Assembly (NCBI RefSeq): GCF_001043175.1
Contig: NZ_CP011494.1
Coordinates: 2,604,001 to 2,668,000 of the forward strand
DNA: 64,000 nucleotides
Origin: Marinobacter psychrophilus
Lineage (GTDB): Bacteria > Pseudomonadota > Gammaproteobacteria > Pseudomonadales > Oleiphilaceae
Direction: 5' to 3'
Shown here: piece by piece, positions 17,864 through 25,852 of the stretch
How the letters are laid out: each line of letters begins with the position of its first letter
How positions within the stretch are numbered: position 1 is the stretch's first letter
The notes under the pieces: generated by a model
Databases searched by the model: none
Told to the model about the DNA's origin: nothing
Seen by the model: only the letters and a program-made list of their open reading frames with translations
Position numbers and translations under genes: made by a program

Positions 17864-18205
17864 GTGCCCACCGATAAGCTTTTGCACGGTAAAGAGCAAC
17901 GAGTCTTCGGGGACGCCGGTTACCTTGGCATTCAAAAGCGGGATGAGTATAAGCACCGCGAGAACGTCTCCTGGTTCATTGCCAAACGGCCAGGTACCCG
18001 GAAGAAGCTGGATGCCGACAAGCTGAAAGCCGAGAAAATCAAAGCCAGTGTTCGCGCCAAGGTCGAGCATCCGTTCCGGTACATCAAGCAGGTCTTCGGC
18101 TGCAACAAAGTGCGCTATCGCGGCTTGGCCAAAAACAACAACCGGCTGCATTTGCTGGCAGTGTTCAGCAACCTGCTTATTGGTGAAAAATACATGCTGG
18201 CGTAG
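17864..18205 (+). pseudogene. IS5-family transposase, C-terminal fragment
   Basis: About 113 codons of an IS5-type DDE transposase. Seen: TDKLLHGKEQRVFGDAGYLG (second catalytic Asp region, DAGY), WFIAKRPGTRKKLD and ASVRAKVEHPFRYIKQVFGC (the YREK-like region with catalytic Glu), then YRGLAKNNNRLHLLAVFSNL. Everything before the second Asp is missing, cut at the boundary with the IS1595 remnant. Its 3' flank holds a strong hairpin and the element's right end. Confidence 0.85.
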
Positions 18206-18214
18206 GGCCAGTGC

Positions 18215-18247
18215 GCCTGTTTTCCGCCAAAATGGCGGGAAACAGGC
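18215..18247. terminator. Strong hairpin downstream of the IS5 transposase
   Basis: Arms GCCTGTTTTCCGCCA and TGGCGGGAAACAGGC, 15 bp with a single G-T type mismatch and an AAA loop. There is an A-run on the right, so the T-run follows on the minus strand. It could stop minus-strand transcription leaving the polysaccharide genes, or simply insulate the IS. Confidence 0.55.
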
Positions 18248-18323
18248 AAAAAACACACAAATAACGGGAAAATAATGTCTGAATCTTCGATTTTTTGCCG
18301 GCTAAAACCAAGATCGACAAAAA

Positions 18324-19397
18324 TCAGCGGTTATTCAGACCTTCCCTAACCTTCACTGGATCATCTTCCCACAAATCAATCACATCAAAACCAATCCGAT
18401 TATAAAAATCGTAAACATCAATTACTTGATCTATCTTATTACGTGAAACATCAGATATCGGAAGCTTAAAAAAAACAACGAACTCGGAATTAAATATCAA
18501 CTTTATATTTATTACAGCCGTAGAAAAGGCTCCGCCGATATATTTAGGTGCAGAACCTTTTCGAAAAAAATGGAGTTCGGCGGGACAATCAAACCGTTGA
18601 ACTTCTACCCCTACAGATTCTATTAAATCTAATTTATTTTTAGCATCATCACGATGTGCGACGTAAACAATTTTAAAGCCTTTTTTTCGTAGATAGTCAA
18701 AGACGCGATTTAAAAAGAGAATCTCAACTTCCATTGAAAAATAGCCGGCTTCACTATATTTTGTTCCAAAGTAATAAAATACGCTATCATCATCCTTGAA
18801 TTCACCAGAAAAAAGGCTACTAGTGTAGTCATTCTTGATAAACAGCTGCTCAGAGCACCCAAGCTTCTCAAAAGGAAACGCAGTACACATAGTTAATCTA
18901 TATGGCACGCCCTTTGCACTGCCTGTCGCAAAACAAAGGAAACCATACAATAAGTTAAGAACATTATATCTAGAAATTTTAAAATTTGGCTTATAAATGC
19001 CCTTTGACAGATATTGATTAAAGATATCCACTATGATGATCCCATCATCAAGAAGATATGCATGTTTTGAGTTTAAGATCTCTAAACAGCGATGCATCCA
19101 CACTGAGCGAAATTCGCCAATAAAAATATTAGGCACACCTCGAATGCTCAACATTCTAATGTACAGAAACATTTCTTTTAAGCTCGTTAAGACTCTATTC
19201 TTAGAAGAATATAACCTAATTATTTTTACGTCACTAAATAATTTCTCAACTTGTCGTAAATGTTGATTATTTACAGATCTACTAGAATCACCATATTTTA
19301 TTACTAGAACATCATCACAGCTCTCCCCAAATCTTTTTCGGGCTGCAGCTGCAGAAATTAGTTGTAATGGCGACTCAGCAAGAAACAAACTTTTCAT
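18324..19397 (-). CDS. Polysialyltransferase-like / GT52-like protein with C-terminus replaced by the IS5 end
   Basis: Protein of 357 residues starting KSLFLAESPLQLISAAAARK, which matches the N-terminus of alpha-2,8-polysialyltransferase-like and GT52 enzymes (ESPLQL). Further signatures of bacterial sialyltransferases appear in order: YLLDDGIIIVDI (D/E-D/E-G motif), KIVYVAHRDDAKN (in place of the His-Pro motif) and YIGGAFSTAVIN (Ser/Thr motif). It probably adds a sugar, possibly sialic-acid-like, to the surface glycan; no sialic acid synthesis genes are seen here. The last codons, EGLNNR and TGA, come from the inverted repeat of the IS5 element, so the native C-terminus is lost. Whether the enzyme still works is unknown. 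The gene is strongly A+T-rich. Confidence 0.65.
   Translation of the reverse strand: MKSLFLAESPLQLISAAAARKRFGESCDDVLVIKYGDSSRSVNNQHLRQVEKLFSDVKIIRLYSSKNRVLTSLKEMFLYIRMLSIRGVPNIFIGEFRSVWMHRCLEILNSKHAYLLDDGIIIVDIFNQYLSKGIYKPNFKISRYNVLNLLYGFLCFATGSAKGVPYRLTMCTAFPFEKLGCSEQLFIKNDYTSSLFSGEFKDDDSVFYYFGTKYSEAGYFSMEVEILFLNRVFDYLRKKGFKIVYVAHRDDAKNKLDLIESVGVEVQRFDCPAELHFFRKGSAPKYIGGAFSTAVINIKLIFNSEFVVFFKLPISDVSRNKIDQVIDVYDFYNRIGFDVIDLWEDDPVKVREGLNNR
18327..18345. mobile_element. Right terminal inverted repeat of the IS5-family element
   Basis: Read on the minus strand the end is GGAAGGTCTGAATAACCGC, which resembles the IS5-group terminus (GGAAGGTGCGAATAAG, family knowledge). The next four plus-strand bases are CTAA, a YTAR-type target. 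The left end of the element is not present. Confidence 0.65.
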
Positions 19398-19408
19398 AAA
19401 TTAGCAAC

Positions 19409-20397
19409 TTAGACATAAGCCGAATTTTTATAAACAACAGCCAAGAGATCTTTTTCCAGATTTTCTCGGCATTTTTTAGCCATAATTAAAAAATTATCCA
19501 ACTTCTCAATTTCTTCCTTGGTAAAATCTGGGATAAAAGGAAGTTCTTTAGCATCTTCCTTTATCTCAATAATACGAGAATTATCAAAACCTACATCGTT
19601 AAGAAGGAACGTAATCTTAGGTGTATTTGATTCAATTGCCAGAAACTTCTTTTTGAGTAAAATTGCATAGGCAACAGCATGGTAGCGACCAGTTACCAGA
19701 GCTTCGGACCTTTCCAACGCCTTCGGAAAAATGTGGCTTTTTAACTTTATACGTGAAAAAAGATACCAGAAAAATCTATATATGAATCTAATAACACTTT
19801 TCGTATCATGAACGTTTGGTTTTCTTGTTAGTCCAATTTTAATATAGCCTACATTTTGAGAACGGACGCATAGCTGCTGAATACTTTTACTTAAACTAGG
19901 GTTTACACTATCAGTTAACAATATTTTTTTCTAAACATTTTATTGTGACAGGGCTTGAGCTCGTAAATCATGGTTAAATCTGGACAATATTTTGAATTTA
20001 CCCCTTTTGATCGGAGGAGGTCTTGGCTATAAGTGTCGCGACACCAAATACTATCGAAGCATTTAATGTTTTCGTAAAAGCTATCGCTATTTTTATAAAT
20101 AGTCGCGTTTATGAGAACCGCCGGGCAATTTCTCTTCTTTGCCAGCATTGGGACTTCTAATAACCAACCAACCCTTTCGCGATCAGCATCGTGGTGTAGC
20201 GTTCCTTCGCCGTTAACGATAATCAAATCTAACGAAGTGGGAAGGTCATTATCCGTTAGCTTTTCCCCAACTGGCCATAAAAAACTTACGTCCATTCCGA
20301 TGCTAGTGAGCAGTTTTCTGAGGTTTTTCATGACTCTTTCACAACCATAATGCATGGTTACGCTAGTATCGTTTATTACCGCCACTTTAAAACTCAT
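19409..20397 (-). pseudogene. Polysaccharide pyruvyl transferase family protein, one-base homopolymer frameshift
   Basis: Two frames join into one protein of about 329 residues. The 5' frame (ATG 20397; a GTG 15 bases upstream is possible) has VAVINDTSVTMHYGCERVMK, LIIVNGEGTLHHDADRE and FDSIWCRDTYSQDLLRSKGV, all typical of PF04230 (WcaK/CsaB-type pyruvyl transferases). It ends at MFRKKYC. One extra base in the T7 run 19924-19930 gives MFRKKILLTDSVNPSLSKSI, continuing to SEALVTGRYHAVAYAILLKK, the other conserved half (GxRxHA region). Such enzymes transfer pyruvate ketals or act as glycosyltransferase relatives in capsule and O-antigen synthesis. Confidence 0.8.
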
Positions 20398-20412
20398 ACT
20401 AAACTCTTCCAC

Positions 20413-20626
20413 TTGTCATACCACTAATTTAAAGTGACTACCGCAGGTCACAACCGCTATTTTATAATGCAGCAGGCTCAATATGAAAAATATAACGCTA
20501 AGCTTCAAAACCAAAAAATAATATTGTGTTATGCTTTTGAACGACATCGCAGGCTTTACTTTAGGCACTATTTAGGCCATTCAAATAATATTTATAAAAT
20601 AAAACTAATTAAAACAATAGTTTTTT
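20413..20626. other. A+T-rich spacer without recognisable features
   Basis: About 210 bases between the pyruvyl transferase start and the decayed GT2. No convincing gene on either strand; a plus-strand open frame here has no ribosome site and no recognisable motif. It could hold a promoter for the pyruvyl transferase, but no clear -35/-10 pair stands out. Confidence 0.4.
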
Positions 20627-21466
20627 TTAAAAAATTCTGCGATCTTCAGAAAACTTATAAAAGATTTTCTGAAAGATATTCATACCTATTGACTTCAGTA
20701 TTTTTTTATAATAAAGAATGTCCTCAAGTTTTCTAGAGTCCATGTATTCACAATCAGCCTGACTCAGCTAGTGGTAGGATGGAACTCCATTGTTAATTAG
20801 AGAAAACCGCTGAATTTTCTTCCGGTAAATCTTGGGAAATGGAACATGCATAACAATAGGTGTGTAAGGAAAAACTCGTCGAAACCCAAAACTCTTTAAT
20901 TGAATTTTATTCTCTTTTTCTGAACTCAAGAATTTCCAATTTATTTATTTCAGAAAATCAACCTTTATAATTCCAACGTCAGCATGTGAACCGCGATAAT
21001 CATTTCTTGAGAATTCATAGACGCTTACTAGATTAACTTCTGGTCTAACCTCTTTCCTAATAAATCTGGGATCAATTTGTAAAATTTTATCATCACGTTC
21101 AAATATACGCCCATACTCCGATAATACGTTATAACTTAGTGGCCTGACTATCTGCATATCGTCCTGCACAAAGAACATGTATCTGTAGCCATTTTTAATG
21201 CAGTAATCGAAAGAACTGCATATTGCTATATAAATTTCCGTGAAATTGGCTATTTCCTTTTATCGAAAGAGAACTGGAAAAAAAATATCTTTCACAACAT
21301 GTTTATTTTTTTGTAGAACTTTAATAGTTTCTTCATCAGAGCTATCGTCATCAAAAATATATAAATTACAATTTGGAGCCATATTAACGAATGAGTCGAT
21401 GCACTTGCCCAAACGGTTGCCTTGATTATAAGAAAATATACATATCGCAAGCTCACTATTGGCCAT
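20627..21466 (-). pseudogene. Glycosyltransferase family 2-like gene with three in-frame stop codons
   Basis: A single frame of 280 codons reads through as one glycosyltransferase. Its parts in order are: MANSELAICIFSYNQGNRLG and CNLYIFDDDSSDEETIKVLQ (GT2 nucleotide-binding start), then TAA at 21260. Next come KEIANFTEIYIAICSSFDYC and YRYMFFVQDDMQIVRPLSYN (DxD-like QDD), and TAA at 20945. Then INWKFLSSEKENKIQL and FPYTPIVMHVPFPKIYRKK, and TAG at 20768, followed by LSQADCEYMDSRKLEDILYY to a final TAA at 20627. No frameshift is needed anywhere. This looks like loss by point mutations only. Confidence 0.68.
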
Positions 21467-21553
21467 TCGAGAAACTCACTAGATTTCTAGTAAATTTAAC
21501 TAAGGAGACTCTTGATAAGTCTCGAATCGTCAACTCTTTGGATCTTTTCCACC

Positions 21554-21781
21554 ATGGATCAGATCATCTTCTCCACAACTGATTAACAGACCAAAAAGCG
21601 CAAAACACTCCGCGAGATCTTGGTAGAACTGATGAACAAACTAAGCCCGCGAGAGCAGCTGGGTAAAAAGGTGTTTTTTCAAGATAATTGGTACGGATTT
21701 TCGCAATACAGAAAATACAGGAAAAACAGCACCGGTATAGAACGAACAATTACGGAATTTTTCACTTTTTGCGGATGTTAA
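21554..21781 (+). pseudogene. Unidentified short coding remnant with one in-frame stop
   Basis: In the 390-base gap between the decayed GT2 and the ABC transporter, a plus-strand frame reads MDQIIFSTTD, TAA, then QTKKRKTLREILVELMNK, LSPREQLGKKVFFQDNWYGF, SQYRKYRKNSTGIER and TITEFFTFCGC. The middle uses host-like codons and the peptide is basic and orderly, so it looks like a former gene rather than a shadow. I do not recognise the family. The rest of the gap (21467-21553 and 21782-21857) shows nothing. Confidence 0.3.
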
Positions 21782-21857
21782 CTTGTGCCGACAAAAATTT
21801 GCGATTCCTCTAATTTTTCATAGAAGTTAAGCTGGCTACTTTTTTATCCTAGATCAA

Positions 21858-23654
21858 TTAGCCATGTTCGGCCATTCGTCGGAAAATCGTGTTTCTTGAG
21901 TCTAGCTCGTTGTATGTGCCCTGATCGGTAATTCGACCGTGACCCATTAGGTAGATGGCGTCACATTGGCGAACGGTTGCAAGGCGGTGGGCAATCATGA
22001 TGATGGTTTTCTTGCCTGAGAAGTCGTGGATCGCGTCCATTATTAGCTTTTCGGTAATACCGTCCAGGGCGCTGGTGGCTTCATCCAACACCAGTACGTC
22101 TGCATCGTGGTAGAGAGCCCGGGCAATGCCTATGCGCTGCTTTTGTCCGCCAGAGAGCTGCACGCCCCGCTCGCCCACCCTTGTATCTAGCCCGTGGGGC
22201 AGCTCAGCCAGCAGTTCGTCCAGATGCGCCATAGTGGCGGCACGGTTTACTTTCTCCTCGTCTACGGCTTCCGGTGGCAAGCCGAAGGCGATGTTTTCAC
22301 GGATGGAGCTGTCTGCCAGGAAAATGGACTGGGGCACAAAGCCCACAGAGTTTTGCCAAGCTCTTACGTTGTCTTTGGTCAGCGGCTGGCCATCAATCAG
22401 GAGGTTACCTTGTTGCGGTTCTATAAGGCCGAGCAGCAAATCGATTGCGGTGGATTTGCCGGAGCCGGACGCCCCTACCAGGCCAATAACGCCATTGGCC
22501 GGTATGGTGATGTCCAGGTTTCTCAGTGCGGGTTCTTCTTTGCCCGGGTAGCTGAAGACTATGTTGTTTAGTCGGACGCTCTTTTTGGGGGTTAGGCGTT
22601 TGGTTGTGGGGGTTGCGGTTTTCGCTGTTTCGAAGATGCTGGCTCTTAGGTCGTCCCTTACCGAGTCAAAGGCGGAGAGGTTTCCCCTGATATTTGAAAG
22701 CCCTGTGTAAATCTGTTGGAAGGCCGGCAGTAGCTTGAAACCAGCCAGGGCATAGACTGAAAGCACGGGAAGTATGGCGCCAAGGTTGCCTTCAAGAGCC
22801 GCCAGTAAATACAGCACTAGAAAGATAACACTGCCGAAGGCGATAAGCTCCATTGCGTATCGTGGCGCTTGGGCCAAAACCATGTTGGTGCCTTGTGCGG
22901 TGGCGAACTTTTCGCAAGCAGTTTGGAAGCGGTCTGTGAAGTCTTTTTGCCGGCCCAAAAGCAGGGCGTCTTTGATACCCCCGAAACCTTCGCCCATGAG
23001 TTTGAAACGCATTTGTTGGGCTTCACTGATGTGGCGGCTATTTCGCATTAGGCGGCGACGTACTGTTTTGTAAAGCAGTGCATAAGCGCCTGCGAATATC
23101 ACCAGGCCGGAGATTGCCACCACAGGGTTGTACAAAAAGATCGCCAGTGCCATGAACAAGGCCATTACCAGCTTGGCATTCATTTGCATCAGCGGGTTGA
23201 TTATTTGGCCGGTAATTCGTTGGGTTTCCTGTGCAATGCGGTTAGTCAGCTGGCTGCTGCTGCCACTGGCGTGAAAAAGCCACGGCTGGTGCATGTAGTG
23301 TTTGAACAGGCGATTGCCCAGTTCGGCCCCCACTCTGGCACCGTACATGGAGAGGCGCCAGATGGTGAACATGGAGATGCAGGCGGCTACCGTGAGTACG
23401 ACCAAAACGCCAATGCCCAGCCAGAACAGGAAGTCGCGCGGGTTTTCCAGGCCGGTGGCGCGGTATACGCCTGCAAGGAAGCTTTCGCCTTCAAGTTGTG
23501 AGATGTCCCCTACCAGTGCCATGAATGGGCCAATGGAGACCACGCCGGCGATCTCGGCGAAGGACATCAGCACCACCAGGAATTGCAGGCGCAGGAGTTT
23601 TTTGCGCTGCTCTTTGGTGAGTAGGGAGTAGAGTTCTTTTAGTTGGCTGAACAT
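21858..23654 (-). CDS. ABC transporter, fused permease and ATPase (PglK/MsbA-type lipid-linked glycan flippase candidate)
   Basis: Half-size ABC exporter, 598 residues, starting with an ATG. The N-terminal half has about six membrane segments (first at LQFLVVLMSFAEIAGVVSIG, whose tone matches PglK-like flippases). The ATPase has Walker A GASGSGKST near residue 390, the Q-loop FVPQSIFLADSSIRENIAFG, signature LSGGQKQR, Walker B VLVLDEATSALD and the H-loop IMIAHRLATV. No Wzx-type flippase is visible in the locus, so this protein is the best candidate for turning the lipid-linked repeat unit to the periplasm, as PglK does in Campylobacter. MsbA itself is usually beside lpxK, which is not here. 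It is intact, unlike the genes just downstream. Confidence 0.85.
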   Translation of the reverse strand: MFSQLKELYSLLTKEQRKKLLRLQFLVVLMSFAEIAGVVSIGPFMALVGDISQLEGESFLAGVYRATGLENPRDFLFWLGIGVLVVLTVAACISMFTIWRLSMYGARVGAELGNRLFKHYMHQPWLFHASGSSSQLTNRIAQETQRITGQIINPLMQMNAKLVMALFMALAIFLYNPVVAISGLVIFAGAYALLYKTVRRRLMRNSRHISEAQQMRFKLMGEGFGGIKDALLLGRQKDFTDRFQTACEKFATAQGTNMVLAQAPRYAMELIAFGSVIFLVLYLLAALEGNLGAILPVLSVYALAGFKLLPAFQQIYTGLSNIRGNLSAFDSVRDDLRASIFETAKTATPTTKRLTPKKSVRLNNIVFSYPGKEEPALRNLDITIPANGVIGLVGASGSGKSTAIDLLLGLIEPQQGNLLIDGQPLTKDNVRAWQNSVGFVPQSIFLADSSIRENIAFGLPPEAVDEEKVNRAATMAHLDELLAELPHGLDTRVGERGVQLSGGQKQRIGIARALYHDADVLVLDEATSALDGITEKLIMDAIHDFSGKKTIIMIAHRLATVRQCDAIYLMGHGRITDQGTYNELDSRNTIFRRMAEHG

Positions 23655-24000
23655 TTTGGCCTTTTGTGTTCGGGGACTTGGTCTAGCTCAGGAGCTTGGC
23701 TTTTCAAACTTGGAAAAAGCCATTTGTAAGCTGGAAACCCACGATTGGTCGCAATCGGTCACTTTCCGTGGAAAACGCTTTTGCAATGTTGGAAATAGGC
23801 CCTATTGGGTTTCCAAAGCTGGAAACAGATTCTACCCGCAAACAACTGAGAAATTTTGGAAATGGATTTTACAAAGACGGAAATATGAAAACCTAAAACA
23901 CTGTTTTTTAAAGGTTTTCTAAAACCGATAAGAGCCTCTTATCATTTAATCATTCGTAGCCTAAGACTTTGCTTTTATTTGACTGAATGTATATGAAGCT
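23655..24000. promoter_or_regulatory. Leader/intergenic region with clustered TGGAAA repeats
   Basis: No gene is convincing in these 346 bases. The hexamer TGGAAA occurs six times on the plus strand (at 23711, 23732, 23769, 23790, 23820 and 23857), with the inverse TTTCCA at 23810. Spacings are 21, 37, 21, 30 and 37 bases. It lies upstream of the ABC flippase in transcription direction, so it may be a promoter/leader or antitermination region. An open frame across it on the plus strand reads as low-quality sequence without motifs. No JUMPstart/ops element (GGCGGTAG) was found. Confidence 0.4.
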
Positions 24001-24783
24001 TCACCGGCCGTCAGTAACCGCCAACTGTTTTTTCAAACTCGCACCAAACTCGGCCATAAACGCGGCAAAAATACCCAGCATCAGACCCAAAACCACGGCC
24101 AATGCGACAATAAGGCTTCGCTTCGGTCCGGTTTCTTGAATACTTTGACGGGCGCTAACAATGACTTCTAAGTTACCCAGGCTTTGCAATGCACTCTCAA
24201 GTTCTGATTTTTCCTGAATTGCGGTAGGAAGTGCTGTTCCGTCACCGCTTGCCTGCGCCATCATAGAGGCAATGACGGCGTTTAATGATTCGATTTGCCG
24301 ATTGATGCTGGCTTGCTCACTTTTCACCAGCTTTTCCTGATGCTGGCTCAGCTTGTCAATCAATGCAGCGTGAACCTTTTCAACGAGCTGTTTCTGCCTG
24401 GCAGTAGTACCGGTTGTAAAACGAATCAGCGCGGTGTCTTTCGTATTTTGAAACGACACGCCAAATGGTAGTTTGCTTTCGTTTTCGGCGTAATACAGCA
24501 CTTGCTGTTCGGGCAGCCAGCGCGCTTCAAGGGTCGCGATAACAGTTTCCGGTGTCTGAATTAACGTTTTGCTGTCTTTTTCCGCTAGCTGCACAAGGCT
24601 GACGTAATCGAACTTTTCGGGTGTGAGCAAAGCATAAGCCAGGCCGCCTAGCGTACATAACAGAAACACCGCATAAAACACCCTGCGCCTGCGGATAAAC
24701 GTTGCGGCCAAATCAACCAAGCTGATTTCGTCTGAATAATCAGGTTGATACGTGTTTATCGGTTGATTACGTCTCTCTTCCAT
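24001..24783 (-). CDS. Wzz-family polysaccharide chain-length determinant / co-polymerase
   Basis: Inner-membrane polysaccharide co-polymerase of 260 residues. Topology is the expected two-helix one: an N-terminal segment after ISLVDLAATFIRRRR (FYAVFLLCTLGGLAYALL), a periplasmic coiled-coil body, and a C-terminal segment (SLIVALAVVLGLMLGIFAAF). The PGPKR-type motif before the last helix appears as TGPKRSLIVALAVVLG. There is no tyrosine-kinase domain. It follows a second Wzz-like gene by about 130 bases and probably forms mixed or alternative rings setting chain length with the polymerase. Confidence 0.85.
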   Translation of the reverse strand: MEERRNQPINTYQPDYSDEISLVDLAATFIRRRRVFYAVFLLCTLGGLAYALLTPEKFDYVSLVQLAEKDSKTLIQTPETVIATLEARWLPEQQVLYYAENESKLPFGVSFQNTKDTALIRFTTGTTARQKQLVEKVHAALIDKLSQHQEKLVKSEQASINRQIESLNAVIASMMAQASGDGTALPTAIQEKSELESALQSLGNLEVIVSARQSIQETGPKRSLIVALAVVLGLMLGIFAAFMAEFGASLKKQLAVTDGR

Positions 24784-24916
24784 TCCACTATTCCCTGTAG
24801 CTGCTTTTCGCGCTTGGGCACGCTACCGCCCTGCCGATGGTGATCAGCATAGAGGTAAAAGATGCCTATACTACAGGGTTTGGCTTGCCGTTTCTGCTAC
24901 AAGAAATTAGCGTTTT

Positions 24917-25852
24917 TCAATCTTTCTTTATAAAGGCGCGTACAAACACAACGAACACGCCCAGCATGCCACCTAGCATCACCGCCAAAACAGCGATTAA
25001 TGCCCGTTTTGGTTCACTTTTCTCTTGCGGGGCAACGGCTGGGTCTACGGTTTTAAACACGTATTCCGGTTGGGCGTTGGCCAGCATGACGGTGCGGGTT
25101 TCGCTTTCGATCAGTTGATAAAACACTTGCTGCATACCGGCGATGTTGGTTTCGCTGAGTTTGCTTTCCAGGTAGGTTATGCGAGCCTCTGAAGTGCCCA
25201 CATCTTCCCGGCGCATGTGCTCGTTGATGTCGGCGATGAGTTGGGTTGCCCACTCTTTTGCCGCAGTCGGCGACAGGCTTTTGATACTGAGGGTGAGCAT
25301 TCCTGTGTCTTTACTTTCGCTCACGCTCAAATGGTTTTCTCTGAATGCTTTTACCAAGTCCCAGTCGGTAGGCGCTTTGCTTTCGCCATCGTCATTTAGC
25401 TGCCATTCGCCAGTGTCTGGGTTATAGAGTTCGCGGTCGTAACGCCACTGCTGGCTTTTCATGTCCCAGCCAATCGCCGCTTTAAGCGGAACTGCTAATT
25501 CGTGTTTGCGGATAAAGTTGCTCAGAAAAGCCCGGGATTGCAGCACTTCCTTGGCGATGGCGGTTTGATTGGAGCCGCCCGAACCCAAGTTGATACCTGC
25601 AAGGCTGGCAAGGCCACCGAGTTGACCGCTCAGACCTTTTGCTCCGCCCCCTTCGTTGGCGGGCGCCACTAAAACATTAGCTTGGTAAATGTCTGGCTTC
25701 GATAACGCAAAAGCTACACCACCAGCTGCAAACACTATGGTAAAGGCGATGATCAGCCATTTTCCGGCCCACAGCGTTGCGAACAACTGGCGCAGGTCTA
25801 TTTCGTCATCGGCGTACTGAGCGGGTTGCTCAATGTGTGCATATTGATTCAT
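24917..25852 (-). CDS. Wzz/FepE-like chain-length determinant
   Basis: Second polysaccharide co-polymerase, 311 residues from the ATG at 25852. That start is chosen because it overlaps the stop of the export gene as TAATG, with GGGGA upstream; a longer frame exists but reads through the export gene's 3' end. Helix one (GKWLIIAFTIVFAAGGVAFAL) follows DEIDLRQLFATLWAG, the Wzz N-terminal motif. The periplasmic part includes LGGLASLAGINLGSGG, and the second helix follows EKSEPKRALIAVLAVMLGG. No kinase domain is present. Confidence 0.88.
   Translation of the reverse strand: MNQYAHIEQPAQYADDEIDLRQLFATLWAGKWLIIAFTIVFAAGGVAFALSKPDIYQANVLVAPANEGGGAKGLSGQLGGLASLAGINLGSGGSNQTAIAKEVLQSRAFLSNFIRKHELAVPLKAAIGWDMKSQQWRYDRELYNPDTGEWQLNDDGESKAPTDWDLVKAFRENHLSVSESKDTGMLTLSIKSLSPTAAKEWATQLIADINEHMRREDVGTSEARITYLESKLSETNIAGMQQVFYQLIESETRTVMLANAQPEYVFKTVDPAVAPQEKSEPKRALIAVLAVMLGGMLGVFVVFVRAFIKKD

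Larger units (their letters stand above)
14912..18345. mobile_element. Pile-up of five insertion-sequence remnants within the polysaccharide locus
   Basis: Remnants of IS30, two related IS3-type elements, an IS1595-type element and an IS5-type element abut one another and interrupt the glycan gene core. Most lack one or both ends. Only the right end of the IS5 element is clear: an inverted-repeat-like end finishing at 18345, followed by CTAA, which fits the YTAR target of IS5 relatives. The base composition is that of the host-like DNA, unlike the A+T-rich genes on both sides. Confidence 0.8.

Noticed and set aside
17840..18256. Minus-strand ORF opposite the IS5 fragment
   Set aside because: Complement of clear IS5 transposase sequence; no ribosome site or motif.
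23656..23922. Plus-strand ORF across the TGGAAA region as a gene
   Set aside because: The peptide is without motifs, two overlapping frames are equally open, and the hexamer array explains the openness (no TAA/TAG within TGGAAA units).
23655..24000. JUMPstart/ops element for RfaH
   Set aside because: No GGCGGTAG or close variant was found on either strand in the leader.
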